Below, one piece after another: positions 35,863 to 47,144 of a DNA stretch of 64,000 nt. The notes under the pieces are model-generated. The model ran no database searches, had not been told where the DNA came from, and worked only from the letters and a program-made list of their open reading frames with translations. Within the stretch, counting starts at the first letter, position 1. Every line of letters begins with the position of its first letter. The DNA comes from Gossypium raimondii (lineage: Eukaryota; Streptophyta; Magnoliopsida; Malvales; Malvaceae): assembly GCF_025698545.1 (NCBI RefSeq), contig NC_068570.1, forward strand, positions 53,215,924 to 53,279,923. Direction: 5' to 3'. Position numbers and translations under genes: made by a program.

Positions 35863-38027
35863 TAGAGACTGTGAATGGATGATGGGAGAAAAGAGAAGAA
35901 TGTGGCTCAAGTTTCATAGAATAAAAAGGAGACAATGCTAGTGGGGTGCTATTTATACTCCCCCACCCCCCCCCCCCCAAAAAAAAAAAAGGTAAAACTT
36001 TTTTATAACACTGTGCATGGGACTTGGGAGAGAGTAATCAATTAGAATTGGCTAAATGAGCTAGTTTTCACATGCAACACATGAAAAACAACTCACTTAG
36101 TCAACACATTATCTCTTTTAAAACAGTATGTTTGTCTCTAGAGTTACCAGAGAACCAACCATAGTTCTTTTTTCCTCGGCTTAATATTATTAAAAAAAAA
36201 ATAGAAGTTACAATTTTAAAATAGATTTCATATCTTAGCATTGCATAAAATCATATATGTAATCTTCTCAATAATATGCTAACAAGGAACATTGAAATTA
36301 ACTGGGACCTAACATGCTATCACATTGGATTTAGAGTCACCGACATTCATCAGTTTTGAGTTATTTAGATCTTCAAACACAGCTAATACATCCAAATGTG
36401 AAAATTATGTATGTTGCCATATTAACACTAATCAGCCATCTCCATTTTCACCTTGTGCAACATCATCAGTAGCAACAAAATCATACCCTATTCACTCCAG
36501 GTCATTCAAATCTCATCCCCATCCAAAATTGCATCAATAAATCTCTAACCCAAAAACATATAACATGACTTCACTCCATTACTGATATAAATGTTATCCC
36601 ACTTGTTAGTATTTTCACAATAGAAACCTTACTTTAGAATATTGATACTAGTTTTTTTTATCTCGTGTAATGCAAGGGTTTAATCATATATATCACTTAA
36701 AATATATGTATAATGACTTATTTGATACTCATACTTTATAATAAAAAATTATTTTAGTCTTGTATTTAATTTTTCGCTTCTTTTAATCATTGAACTTATA
36801 TTATTTGTCAAATCACTACAAAATAAATAGAAAAGTTAACGTTTGTAACCTTGGCATCCACGTGGATGTCACATTAACAATTAATTAATTTAAAAAATAA
36901 AAAATTATACTTTTTAATTTTAAAATATTTTTATGATTCTTTTTGAATTTTAAAATTTTAAAAGATAATTAAGTGCTAACATGACCACATGACAATCCAT
37001 GTATATATCGTCAACAAAGTTAACAGCGTTAATTTTTCCATTCATTTTGGGTTGATTAGACAAATATCGTAAGTTTAAGGGCTAAAAGAGACTAAAATAT
37101 TAATGGAGGGTTAAAATGATTTTTTAATAAAATTAAAAGGTCAAATAAGTCATTATACCTAAAATATATTATATAATATTTAAGATAAAAATAAAACAAT
37201 ATAAATGATTGATTTGTAGAATAATTTGTACCATGATAAATATAAGTTAGGAGTAAAAATTTTCACATTTAAAATAAAATAAAATTAATATTTATTATTG
37301 CTAATAGTATATTAAAATTTAAATAATGATAATATATTATTTAAAAAATTTAAATAGAAACAAAAGTTCATTATTTAAAATATTATATAAAAATTTAGTG
37401 TAAATTTAAAATTAATAAACTCTGATAGTAAAATTTTTAAATGAGTACTAATATATACTAATGTTGTTAATAGATATGGATTATAAAATGTTTTACAGTA
37501 ATACTTAATTTATTTTCACATGATTGTTAATGTATAGTATATATTATTTATTTATTTATTTTAAATTAAAAATATAGTTTTAATATCTTTTACATAAATT
37601 TTAATTTAATTTACATGTGATATCTGAAAATAAATATAGTTTTTAAAAAAATATTTATGTTAATTCCATTAAAGTAAGATTTTATAAATTAAAAAGTTAT
37701 AAATTAAAAAGAAAAAGAAATAAGATAGTTTTTCAGAAGTAATTGAAAAATATAAGGGCTAATGTATGTGTTAAACTAAATTTTATTTGAAAACATATTT
37801 TGATATAATAAATTAAAGGGTTTTTGAATAAAAGTTAATATTACACAAAATTGAATAAATGATTTTTCAAAAGAAGCCTAAGAGATAAAATTTACAATTC
37901 TTACTTAGAAAATTTGTGAATCAATCTCAAAATCAAGTTAAAATGATTTTAACTAAGTATGGACTTTTTCAACTAGACAAATTGTTTTTTAAACAAGTCA
38001 GAATTGCTCCAAGCCAAAAAGGTATGC
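35863..38027. other. AT-rich spacer with a MITE and possible LTR start
   Basis: No gene is visible. A run of Cs followed by As lies at about 35965-35991. A MULE-type MITE lies at 36708-37159. From about 37850 the sequence may already belong to the LTR of the copia element described next, but its start is not clear. Confidence 0.5.
36708..37159. mobile_element. MITE with long inverted repeats and 9-10-bp target duplication
   Basis: The left end GTATAATGACTTATTTGA is mirrored by TCAAATAAGTCATTATAC at 37141-37158, and pairing continues inward with mismatches. TAAAATATAT occurs directly outside both ends (36698-36707 and 37160-37169). The length of the direct repeat suggests Mutator-type transposition. 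It is non-coding. Confidence 0.65.
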
Positions 38028-39202
38028 CAAGTATCGATATTTTCAAAATATTGATACCCCATGAAACAAACTATACCAAAATGACATTCTGGCTTTTATA
38101 AATTCAGCTAAGTATCGATCCGATATCCATACCTTTTATGTGATATCAATAAAATCTTCCTAGCATCGATTTTTCAGCTCTAACGGTTACTGAATTTAGC
38201 ATTTATTACAAAAAAAATTAATACCTTTTTATTTGGTATTGATACTCACTATTGCAGGTGTATTAAATGTTCTGGTTTTCACATCCCCAACAACTTATTA
38301 ACTACCACAACCACCCCAACGATTGGAAATCAGTTAGGGAGTATAAATACCAGCGTCTAAAGATACTACAAGAACAAGAAAGCTTATTCAAGCAAAAATC
38401 ATCAATCAAACAACCTTTGTGCCCAATACTTCCATAATTTTCTTGTACACACTTGTGAGCTTTTATTGTTATTCTTTAGCTCAAGTGTATTCTTGTCTAT
38501 TTTTGCTTAATTGACAAACATTCTGATCTTATAAGGATTATTTTTTTGTTTACTTCTTTGTAATTCTTTGAGAGGGTTTGTGTCTTAAGATTTGAGTAGA
38601 AATCTTAAGGGAGTTGTAAGGTTAAACCTTCTTCTCAAAGGTTGTACAAATTAGTGAATTTGGGAAAATCCTTAGTTGTGGAAAGCTAAGGTAGTAGAGT
38701 AGGCAATTGGGGTTGAACCACTCTAAATTATTGTGTTCTTTGTTCTATCTTTTTTTTTTTAGCTTTCTTAAAATTTTAAAAGCCAATTTACCCCCTCTTG
38801 GCTATTTTGGTTTAATCAATCAAGCTAACAATTGGTATCAGAGCTAGTCTCTAAAAAACAATCTAACAACCAAGAGAAGATCCTCGAGGTAGCTCAACTT
38901 TCATCTATTCAAACCACACAAAATGACGTCTACTTCTAGCTCTATTATTTTTGGTGAGCCTCAATTCATTAATAAACCTCATTATTTCAATGGTGTCAAT
39001 TATTCCTATTGGAAGAATAGAATGATGTTGTTCATACAAGCCAATGATCTTGTCATATGAGATATTATCATAGATGATCAATCCTTACCTTAAAAGCAAG
39101 AAGGAGAGATCTTAGTTCCAAAGAGCAAGAAGAAATGAAACGAGAAAGATAGGAGAAGCATGCAACTCAACGCCAGGGCCATGCACACTCTCTTTTGTAC
39201 AC

Positions 39203-39835
39203 TTGGTCTGGAAAATATATAGTAGGGTATCATCACGTGCCAATTCCAAGGGAATTTGGGACAAATTGGAGGTCACTCATGAGAGTACCAATCAAGTCAA
39301 GAAATCAAAAGTAGGAATTGCCAACCTCAATTATGAGACGTTCAGGATGAAGCTCGAGAAAGACATCAAAACTATGTCCGATAGATTCAGTATCATCATC
39401 AATGAGCTCAAGTCCTATGGGAAGACCTATCTCAATGAAGAAGTAGTGCGAAAAATGCTTAGAAGCTTGCCAATGTCATGGGATGCCAAAGTTACAGCCA
39501 TAGAGGAAGCAAAAAATTTGGAGACTTTTTCATTAGATGAGCTAATTGGTTCTTTTCTTACTCATGAAACGATGCTCAAATGAGTGAATAAAGGAGAAGA
39601 AAAAGTTGAAAAGAAGGTTGGTATTGCCCTCAAGTCCACAATAGAAAAAGGTAATTTTAGTGATTATGTGGATGAGGATCAAGAGATGGCCATGTTTGCA
39701 AGAAGATTCAAGAGGCTTATGAGATCTAATAAAGGAAGAAAATTCCAAAAAAGGGATGAAGTCAAGATTAAATCTACCACCATATGCTATAAATGCAAGA
39801 AGCCGGGACACATCAAGTTTGATTATCCTCAATAG
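39203..39835 (+). pseudogene. copia gag (UBN2 and zinc knuckle), left copy
   Basis: The gag block includes MKLEKDIKTMSDRF and LPMSWDAKVTAIEEAKNLE, as in UBN2-type gag proteins. A TGA at 39581-39583 separates it from the following KGEEKVEKKVG stretch. The zinc knuckle reads CYKCKKPGHIKFDYP; the fourth ligand is Tyr where the family has Cys. The polyprotein is thus not intact. Confidence 0.65.
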
Positions 39836-40548
39836 AAGAAAAGGGGGTCAAGAAAATAAAAACTTAAGGCTTATGTTGCTACTTGGAGTGATGAGGATTC
39901 ATTTAACAATGAAGATCAATAAATAGCCAATCTTTGTCTTATGACCATCGACAACTCTAAGGTAACTTCTAACTTATCCAATTCAACTTCTTATTCTTTT
40001 GATGAGTTACAAGATGCCTATGATGAGTTGAGTTTGGAGTTTAAATTAATGGTTTTAAAATATAAAGAAACTATTTCAAAACTAAAAGAGGAAAATAATT
40101 CACTTTCCAAAGTTAAGCATGAACTTGAAAGTAAAATAAATGATATGCAAGCTAGTATAAATGATTTTGAGGAAAATAATTTTGACTTGCATAATTTGCT
40201 TTCTAAAGTTCATGATGATCATCAAAAGCAACTTGAGTTGCTTAAGAGTGAAAAAACTTACTCTAACAAAGTTTTACCAAAAAGATCTTTTAGAGGAGAA
40301 AACTCAACAAAAAACTGTCAAAACTAGCTTTAATTTCTATAAACATAGAGGTCCTCAAAATTTTTACGAAGGAAAACTTATTAAAAGTGTATGGGGACTC
40401 ATAAGTACTCAAGCTAAAGACATTCTTTCAAAATGGATAACTAAAGGGACTAAAATTATAGGAATTGATGTTTATGGGCTAAAATAATTTGGGTACCAAA
40501 AATCAAAACTTAATTCTATGTTTGTAGGAAGAGGAGCATTGCCTCAAG

Positions 40549-43545
40549 GTGGAGGATTTATTCAAAAACTCATGGTACCTTGATAGTGGATGCTCAAAGC
40601 ACATGATTGGTGACAAGAGTCACTTCATCAAATTGAAGAAAAAAAATGAAGTAGTTACATTTGGTGATAACTCTAAAGGACAAGTAGAAGGAATCGGCTC
40701 TATTGGTACAAGCTCTTCACTTATTATTGAAAATGTTCTCTATGTCAACGGTCCTCAGCATAATCTACTTAGTATTAGCCAACTGTTTGATAGTGGTCTC
40801 AATGTCATTTTTGAGTCTAATGGATGTAAAATAGTTGACTTTGTGTCTAATAAGATTATGCTTGTAGGACATAGGATAAAAAATATATATATAGTGCATT
40901 TATATGATTTGCATGATTCAATCATATGCCTTGTTGCTAAAAATAAAAACAATTCTTTACTATGGCATAGAAAAATAGGGCATGCTAGCATGATCATATT
41001 GCATAAACTAGCTAAAAATAACTTAGTAAGAGGATTGTCAAAAATTGATTTTGAATTAGATAAAGTTTATGATGCCTATGTTAAGGGTAAATATAAAAGA
41101 GTTTCCTTTAAACATATTAATGATGTATCAACTAGTAGAGTTCTTCAGCTAATTCACATAGACTTATTTGACCTTAATAGGACAACTAGTTTGGGTGAAA
41201 AAAATGTGCCTTTGTGCTTATTGATGACTATTCTAGATTTACTTGGATTTTTTTCTTAAGTACTAAAGATGAAACTTTAGAAAAATTCATCACATTTTCA
41301 TAAATGAATCAAAATGAAAAGGTTACTCTATCACTAGTGCTAGAAATGACCATGTAACCGAATATCAAAATCTTGGTTTTGAAAATTTTTGCAACTTAAA
41401 TGAAATTAGCCATAATTTTTCTGCACCTAGAACCCCTCAACAAAATGGAGTTCTTGAAAAAAATATAACTTTAGAAGAAATGGCTAGAACCATGCTTTGT
41501 GAAAATAATTTACCAAAATATTTTTGGGTAGACCCTCAAACACCGCTTGCTATATTGTAAATACAGAATGATTAGACCTATTTTAGAAAACTACATATGA
41601 ATTTTTCAAAACAAAAAGCCTAACATTAGCTATTTTTATCCTTTTGGGTGCAAGTGTTTTGTTTTAAATAATGACAAAGCTATTCTAAAGGTTTTGGAAT
41701 ATTTAACAAAAGAACTTTAGTAGTAGAAGAATCTATTCATGTTGTTTTTTATGATTCTAACTTTCCTCATAGAAATGATTCTGTATTTATGATGATGTTG
41801 CTGAAATTTTTCACAATGATGATAAAGTTGATCCTTCATCAAATGACAAGATACAAGAACAAATACAAGATACTCTAAAGGAGCTTACAATAGAGGAGAG
41901 GGAAATCACTCATCCAAGAGAGTTCAACTATGTGAAGGATGGTAAAATATAGGAGATTCATCCAAATGGGTAACTACTAGATCTTCTCTTAGAAATACTT
42001 GTAATTATGTTGCATTTATCTCATGCATTGAGCCTAAAAATATGAAAGAAGCATTAAATGATAAATATTGGATATCGGCTATGCAAGAAGAGTTAAATCA
42101 ATTTGAGAGAAGTAAAGTATGGACCCTAGTTAAAAGTTCTAGTGAAAAATCTACTATAGGTACTAATTGGGTTTTTAGGAATAAGCTAGATGAGAGTGGT
42201 AACATAGTGAGGAACAAGGCTAGGCTAGCTACTCAAGGTTACACTCAAGAGGAAGGAATAGACTATGATGAAACATATGCTTCCGTAGCTAGAATGGAAA
42301 CCATTAGGATGCTTTTAGCTTTTGCATAGTTTAATGATTTTAAGTTATATCAAATGAATGTAAAAAGTGATTTCTAAATGGTTTTATAAATGAAGAAGTG
42401 TATGTTGAACAACCACTCGATTTTGAAGATCCAAAATTTTCAAACCATGTTTTCAAACTTTCAAAAACTTTATATGGTTTGAAACAAACTCCTAGAACTT
42501 GGTATGAAATGTTATCAAATTTTCTTATTGAAAAATATTTTAGTAAAAGGAAGGTTGACACAACACTTTTATTAAAAGAAAAGATAAGAATTTATTAGTA
42601 GTTCAAGTTTATGTTGATGATATTAATTTTTGTTCTACTAATGATCTTATTTGTTAAGAATTTTCTAAGTTAATGCAATTCAAATTTGAGATGAGCATGA
42701 TGGAATAACTAAACTTCTTCTTGGGACTCCAAATCAAGCAAAGGAAAGATGACATCTTCATCAATCAAGCTAAGTACACAAGGGAAATGCTTAAGAAGTT
42801 TGGGATGGACAATCTCAAACACAAACTATAGCAATGAGTCAGTCTACAAAGCTTGACAAAGATGAAGGTAAATGCGTAGATTTAAAATTGTATAAGTCAA
42901 TGATATACTCTTTAATTTATCTTATTGCAAGTAGACTCGACATTATATTTAGTGTATGCTTGTGTGCTAGATATCAATCTTGTCCTAAGGAATCACATTT
43001 ACAATTCCTTAAGAGAATCTTTAGATGCCTTAGAAACACTCCTAATTTAGACCTTTGGTATCCTAGAGATTCATCCTTCAGCTTGCATGCATTCTCGGAT
43101 GTAGATTTTGGAGGTTGCAAATTAGATAGGAAAAACATCTCCGATACTTGTCAATTCCTAGGCAACATGCTTGTATCCTGGTTTTCAAAGAAACAAAATA
43201 GTGTTGCTTTGTCCACTATCGAAGCGGAATATATTTACGTCGATAGTTGTTGTACTCGATTTTATGGATGAAGCAAAACTTATGGACCATGGAATTGATG
43301 TAGATACCATTCCTATCAAGTGTGGCAATACTAGTGCTATTTGTCTCACTAAAGATCTCATCCAACATTCTAGAACTAAGCATCTTGAGATTAGACATCA
43401 TTTCATTAGAAGTCATGTCCAAAAGGAGAAATAGTTCTAGAATATGTAGACACCTTAAATCAATTAGCATATATTTTTACAAAAAATTAGATAAAAAATA
43501 TTTTGGACACTTAAAGGAGAGTTAGGTATTACTACCTTGCCTTAA
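40549..43545 (+). pseudogene. copia pol (protease, integrase, RT, RNase H), left copy
   Basis: Separate open blocks show the domain order of Ty1/copia pol: aspartic protease, gag pre-integrase, integrase core, RVT_2 reverse transcriptase (SKVWTLV, TNWVFRNKLDESG, ARLATQGY), and RNase H (LSTIEAEY). The integrase part (41200-41950) is shredded by single-base gaps relative to the right-hand copy. No functional product is expected as read. Confidence 0.7.
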
Positions 43546-45146
43546 TTTTGTGTTCAAATGAATTTTAACACTTTGTTGGTTTTAAATGACATAAATGAGA
43601 ACTTTTGAATAGTTAAGTGACCATTTTGTAATTTTTAAAATTGAGTGACCAAAACGTAAATTTTACTAATGGTTTAATGACTTTAGGTGTAATTTACCCA
43701 TTATTTTAATAAAATTTATGAAATTTCCTTATTAAAAATCTTAAAACTAAATTTACATAAAATCTCTTTCCTACATATAAAAAAATTATATTAATATTAC
43801 ACTAGATGTGGAGCTCAATTTATATTAATAATATAATAAAATAGGTGTGTGTAACGTGTCCATTTATTGTAAATCTACAATACCATATAGAATTATTCTA
43901 TAACTTATTTGTATATCTTACAATATTATAGTTTATAAAAGAGTTAACCTTAGTTTAACATTACTTCTTAAAAGTATTTTAGGTCAAAAAATACTTTTTA
44001 ATAAAAATTAAAATTTTCTACTTTTGCTTTTGGTTCCTAAAAACTCTTTTGAAAAATTTAAAGCATCTTATTTGAGAATACTTTCATATCAAAAGTATCT
44101 CAAAATGTTTAGTAAACTGGCCCTTAATGGTATAGGCATGGGATACAAGGAATCTTGTGTTATTGAGAATTGCTTAGTCCAATCAACTTATCTTTTAATT
44201 CACTATCTTTAGGTGTCATTCACAAGTAAAAGAGTGGCCTCTGAAAATGATATTTGAACAAATAATAATGGCCTATCAAAATGCACTAATTTATTGGGGT
44301 GTCCACATCATGGGCCTAAAGGAGAATGATTTTCTTGATTATACTACTCCATTTGAATCCTAGTATAATAGTTCAATTATTGTATCACACAACTGTTAGG
44401 AGAATTCCATGAAATACTATGCATAGCAACACCCAATACTGAGTACTGACTGCACCTATGATTTCAGCTGCTTGTGCTACCAAACAAGGGCCTTAGGTCC
44501 CCATTTAGGGCTGAATCGCAAACACTCCTTTCATCTCTATTTTTCTTAAAAGGATGGGTTTGGAACCCAAGTAATGATTTACAAATAAATATTGATAATT
44601 TTATTAAAATTAGTTATGATTTTGTCGTCCATCTCCTTCCCTGTTTTAAGTAGGGTTTTTTCCCAAAATCTTAAAAGAAATATTATGTGATATACTTTCG
44701 TTGAAAAAACCACTAAAATTTATTAGAACATACAATACAGGTTTTGGAAAATTATTATTTAATAAAGGAGTTTGGATAAAATTGAATAAAGATGTAAAGA
44801 TTGAATATTAAATTTGCTATTATACCTTACAAATAAAACATTTGCTCACTCATCCAACGAACAAGTACCAATTTACCCAATTTTTCAATAGAAAAACTAA
44901 AATACAATCCAAAATATTTGCGTTACCGGTTTTAGACTTGTATTTTACCAAATGATTATAGAGAATGTGCATTGGTGGTCTGTAGGAAACTAGCCTGGAA
45001 GAACTGAGTGAAGTGTCCTGTAATCCTTCATAACATAATTGTTTCTGTAAATTAAAATTGATATGAAATGTTAATAACTCAAACAAGCTTAAAAACATAA
45101 ATGAAAGCCTAACCAAAACAACATAATAACGTGAATATGACAAATT
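43546..45146. other. Non-coding DNA between the copia element and IMP4 3' end, left copy
   Basis: It contains a short repeat family around 43610-43700 (AGTGACCATTTTG and GAGTGACCAAAACG). No gene is visible. It is repeated in the right copy. Confidence 0.55.
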
Positions 45147-46529
45147 TCAATCTTTATTTCTCTTTCTTTTATCATCTGGTTCTGGCTCGTTCCCAATAAA
45201 GCTGCGTTTCTTGGTTGTGTTCATGTATGGTCTAATAACCCATTCAATCTGGGCTTCACTCTGCTCCATTGTTCCTAATTTTACCTGCAACATACGCAAA
45301 GGAGTTGAACTTAAACTGCAATATGAAGCACCAATGCTAATAACCTATTGAAATGGCACGATGGTTACCTGGTAAAGCCGCAATTCAAACCTCGGACCAA
45401 TCTCCTTTAACTCAACTGATTTAGGACCTCCAGGCTTCTCATAGATATGATGCCTGCATGTTTACATGATATCAATGAGTGAGAGTGAACATTTCATTAT
45501 GTAGAAGCATGGGGGGGAACAATCTATGTTGTCATTAGAGGATGGCCACTGTGAAAACCATTATATAACTTTAAACCTACAACTGACAAGTTGACTCACT
45601 TCTAGGTTTTGAGAAGTGATTGACTGAGAGTTCTAAAGCATGCATGACGAAGTTCAGTGGTTCCTTACTATTCACATATTGATATCAATATCACCCTTTT
45701 AATGCTAAAGAATACAACAAAATCTACAGAAGAGAACTAACCTGAACGAAATATAGTCGGACCGATTAGCAAAAGTCACAATACGTTTTGTATCAGGCTT
45801 TGGCACAGGGAATAAATGTTTTAGAATGTTCGCTGTTCTTTCACCCAGCTGCCAAAATAAATTGAAAAAAAAAAAGAAAAAGGCATGTCAGCAACAAAAA
45901 AGATTACTCTTGGCCGAAAAGGAAAGAATTGTTATTAATCACAGAATTTCATCAAAGCTACATATGCATCCTTATAATTTGTGTATCAACATACAGAAAC
46001 ATGCAACAGATACAAGATGGAAACACCTTTGAAGGATATTTGAGCACAGAACAGGCTTTGTTACATAACCAACTATTAGACATAAGTGGCACACATGTAA
46101 AACCATTAAAAGCAGTAACCCCAAAAGGTTCAAGTATTCAATATATAATATATCGTACCCAACTAAATCATATGCTTCGCAAGTGTACAGGTAAAGCAAC
46201 AAGGATACCTTGGTTTTAAAATTATCAAGAATCAAATGAGGGTAAGCCTCGGGCATTGTTCCGATGGCTTTCTTGTCTTTAATGTCATGTCTTGTAACCT
46301 AGAGGAAATATTAGATTAAGAAAACAAGAACAGAAATAGAAGAAGAGATAAAGGCCCACGCAAGGTAGAGTCATCAAATACTTGCCACATTGAGTAACCC
46401 AAAGTATGCTGTGGGACCGAAAGGTAGATGACTTATAATTAAACCATCTGGTATACCCCGATGTTCATGAACCAAAATTACATCTGTAAACTCATGCGCA
46501 CGGCAACTTTCAATAATTTCAGATATAAC
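45147..46529 (-). pseudogene. IMP4 3' half, truncated duplicate
   Basis: Five exons equivalent to exons 5-9 of the IMP4 gene are present: 46386-46529, 46209-46298, 45742-45848, 45369-45453 and 45147-45284. Lengths, phases and splice sites are the same as in the right copy. The exons for the first 119 residues are missing, because the duplication breakpoint lies in intron 4 and copia sequence follows at 47145. No promoter is present, so it is a 5'-truncated pseudogene even though the exons themselves are undamaged. Confidence 0.88.
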
Positions 46530-47144
46530 CTGCAAATAAGAAAAAAGAATGGCATAGACAATCACTTTCTTATTTTCACTAGAAAACCAGTTTGACGTCA
46601 AATAAGTTAATAAATTTATCATACAAAAAAAAGGTGTCGGTGCTCATTATATAGATAATAACTAGCAGAACTGAGGAAAGCATTGTTAAATATTAACATT
46701 ATGCACTATAAATAACTTGCTGTAGAAAATTTCAAGGACAACAAAGTAGAAACTGAAAAAGCTTTCAGCAGTTATTCTATTAAAAGGTGAAAGTCACAAA
46801 TCAATTACAATTTGGAGAAAAGAGCAGCTCAAAAGCTTGCCGTAAGAAAATTGCATCCAGAAGTCTAATGGTGCAATGGTTCAATGAAAAGGGATTAAAT
46901 GGAATGTTCAACTTACAAATTCTAGAGTTATTTATATATACAAATCTATGTCAACTAAATGAATATCGACTTTAGCCACAAATTACTGATAATAAAACCG
47001 GTGCCAAAACCGATAGTACTTAGACTTATGTATCATAATCCTTAAGATCAAAAACATAGACTTGCCAACAATTCAGCACAAGAATCATAACAATAAGAAA
47101 ACCAATAGGAACCCAAAGAAGAAAGCATAGATGGATAAACAAAG

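Larger units (their letters stand above)
38028..43545 (+). mobile_element. Ty1/copia retroelement, left copy, lacking a 3' LTR
   Basis: The 5' LTR (TATA box near 38340, end near 38830 at GCTAACA) is followed by the primer-binding site TGGTATCAGAGC at 38833-38844, complementary to initiator Met tRNA. Then come a UBN2-type gag block (39203-39583), a zinc-knuckle region near 39786-39830, a coiled region (39941-40327), the protease motif DSGCSKHM (about 40574), the pre-integrase block LWHRKIGHA (about 40960), integrase fragments with TPQQNG (about 41430), reverse transcriptase from 42042 with YVDD near 42609, and RNase H to about 43545. Several frames are broken. No second LTR is found downstream. 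The LTR start may lie upstream of 38028. Confidence 0.8.
38028..47144. repeat. Tandem duplication, left copy (about 9.1 kb)
   Basis: This segment is repeated almost unchanged at 47145-56252. It holds most of a copia LTR, the copia internal region, downstream DNA, and the 3' half of the IMP4 gene up to a point in intron 4. The junction at 47145 joins IMP4 intron sequence (GATAAACAAAG) directly to LTR sequence (AAGTATCGATATT). The three bases CAA are shared by both breakpoints. Confidence 0.9.

Noticed and set aside
35863..35910. Longer N-terminus for the TBL protein from the ATG at 35910
   Set aside because: The downstream start at 35862 gives a regular signal peptide; the extra 16 residues would place it internally.
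44024..44212. 62-codon open frame repeated at 53120-53308
   Set aside because: Conserved only because the whole 9.1-kb segment is duplicated; no domain or start context supports a gene.
46787..46975. Small open frame in IMP4 intron DNA, present in both duplication copies
   Set aside because: Lies in intron 4, opposite the gene, with no recognisable protein features.
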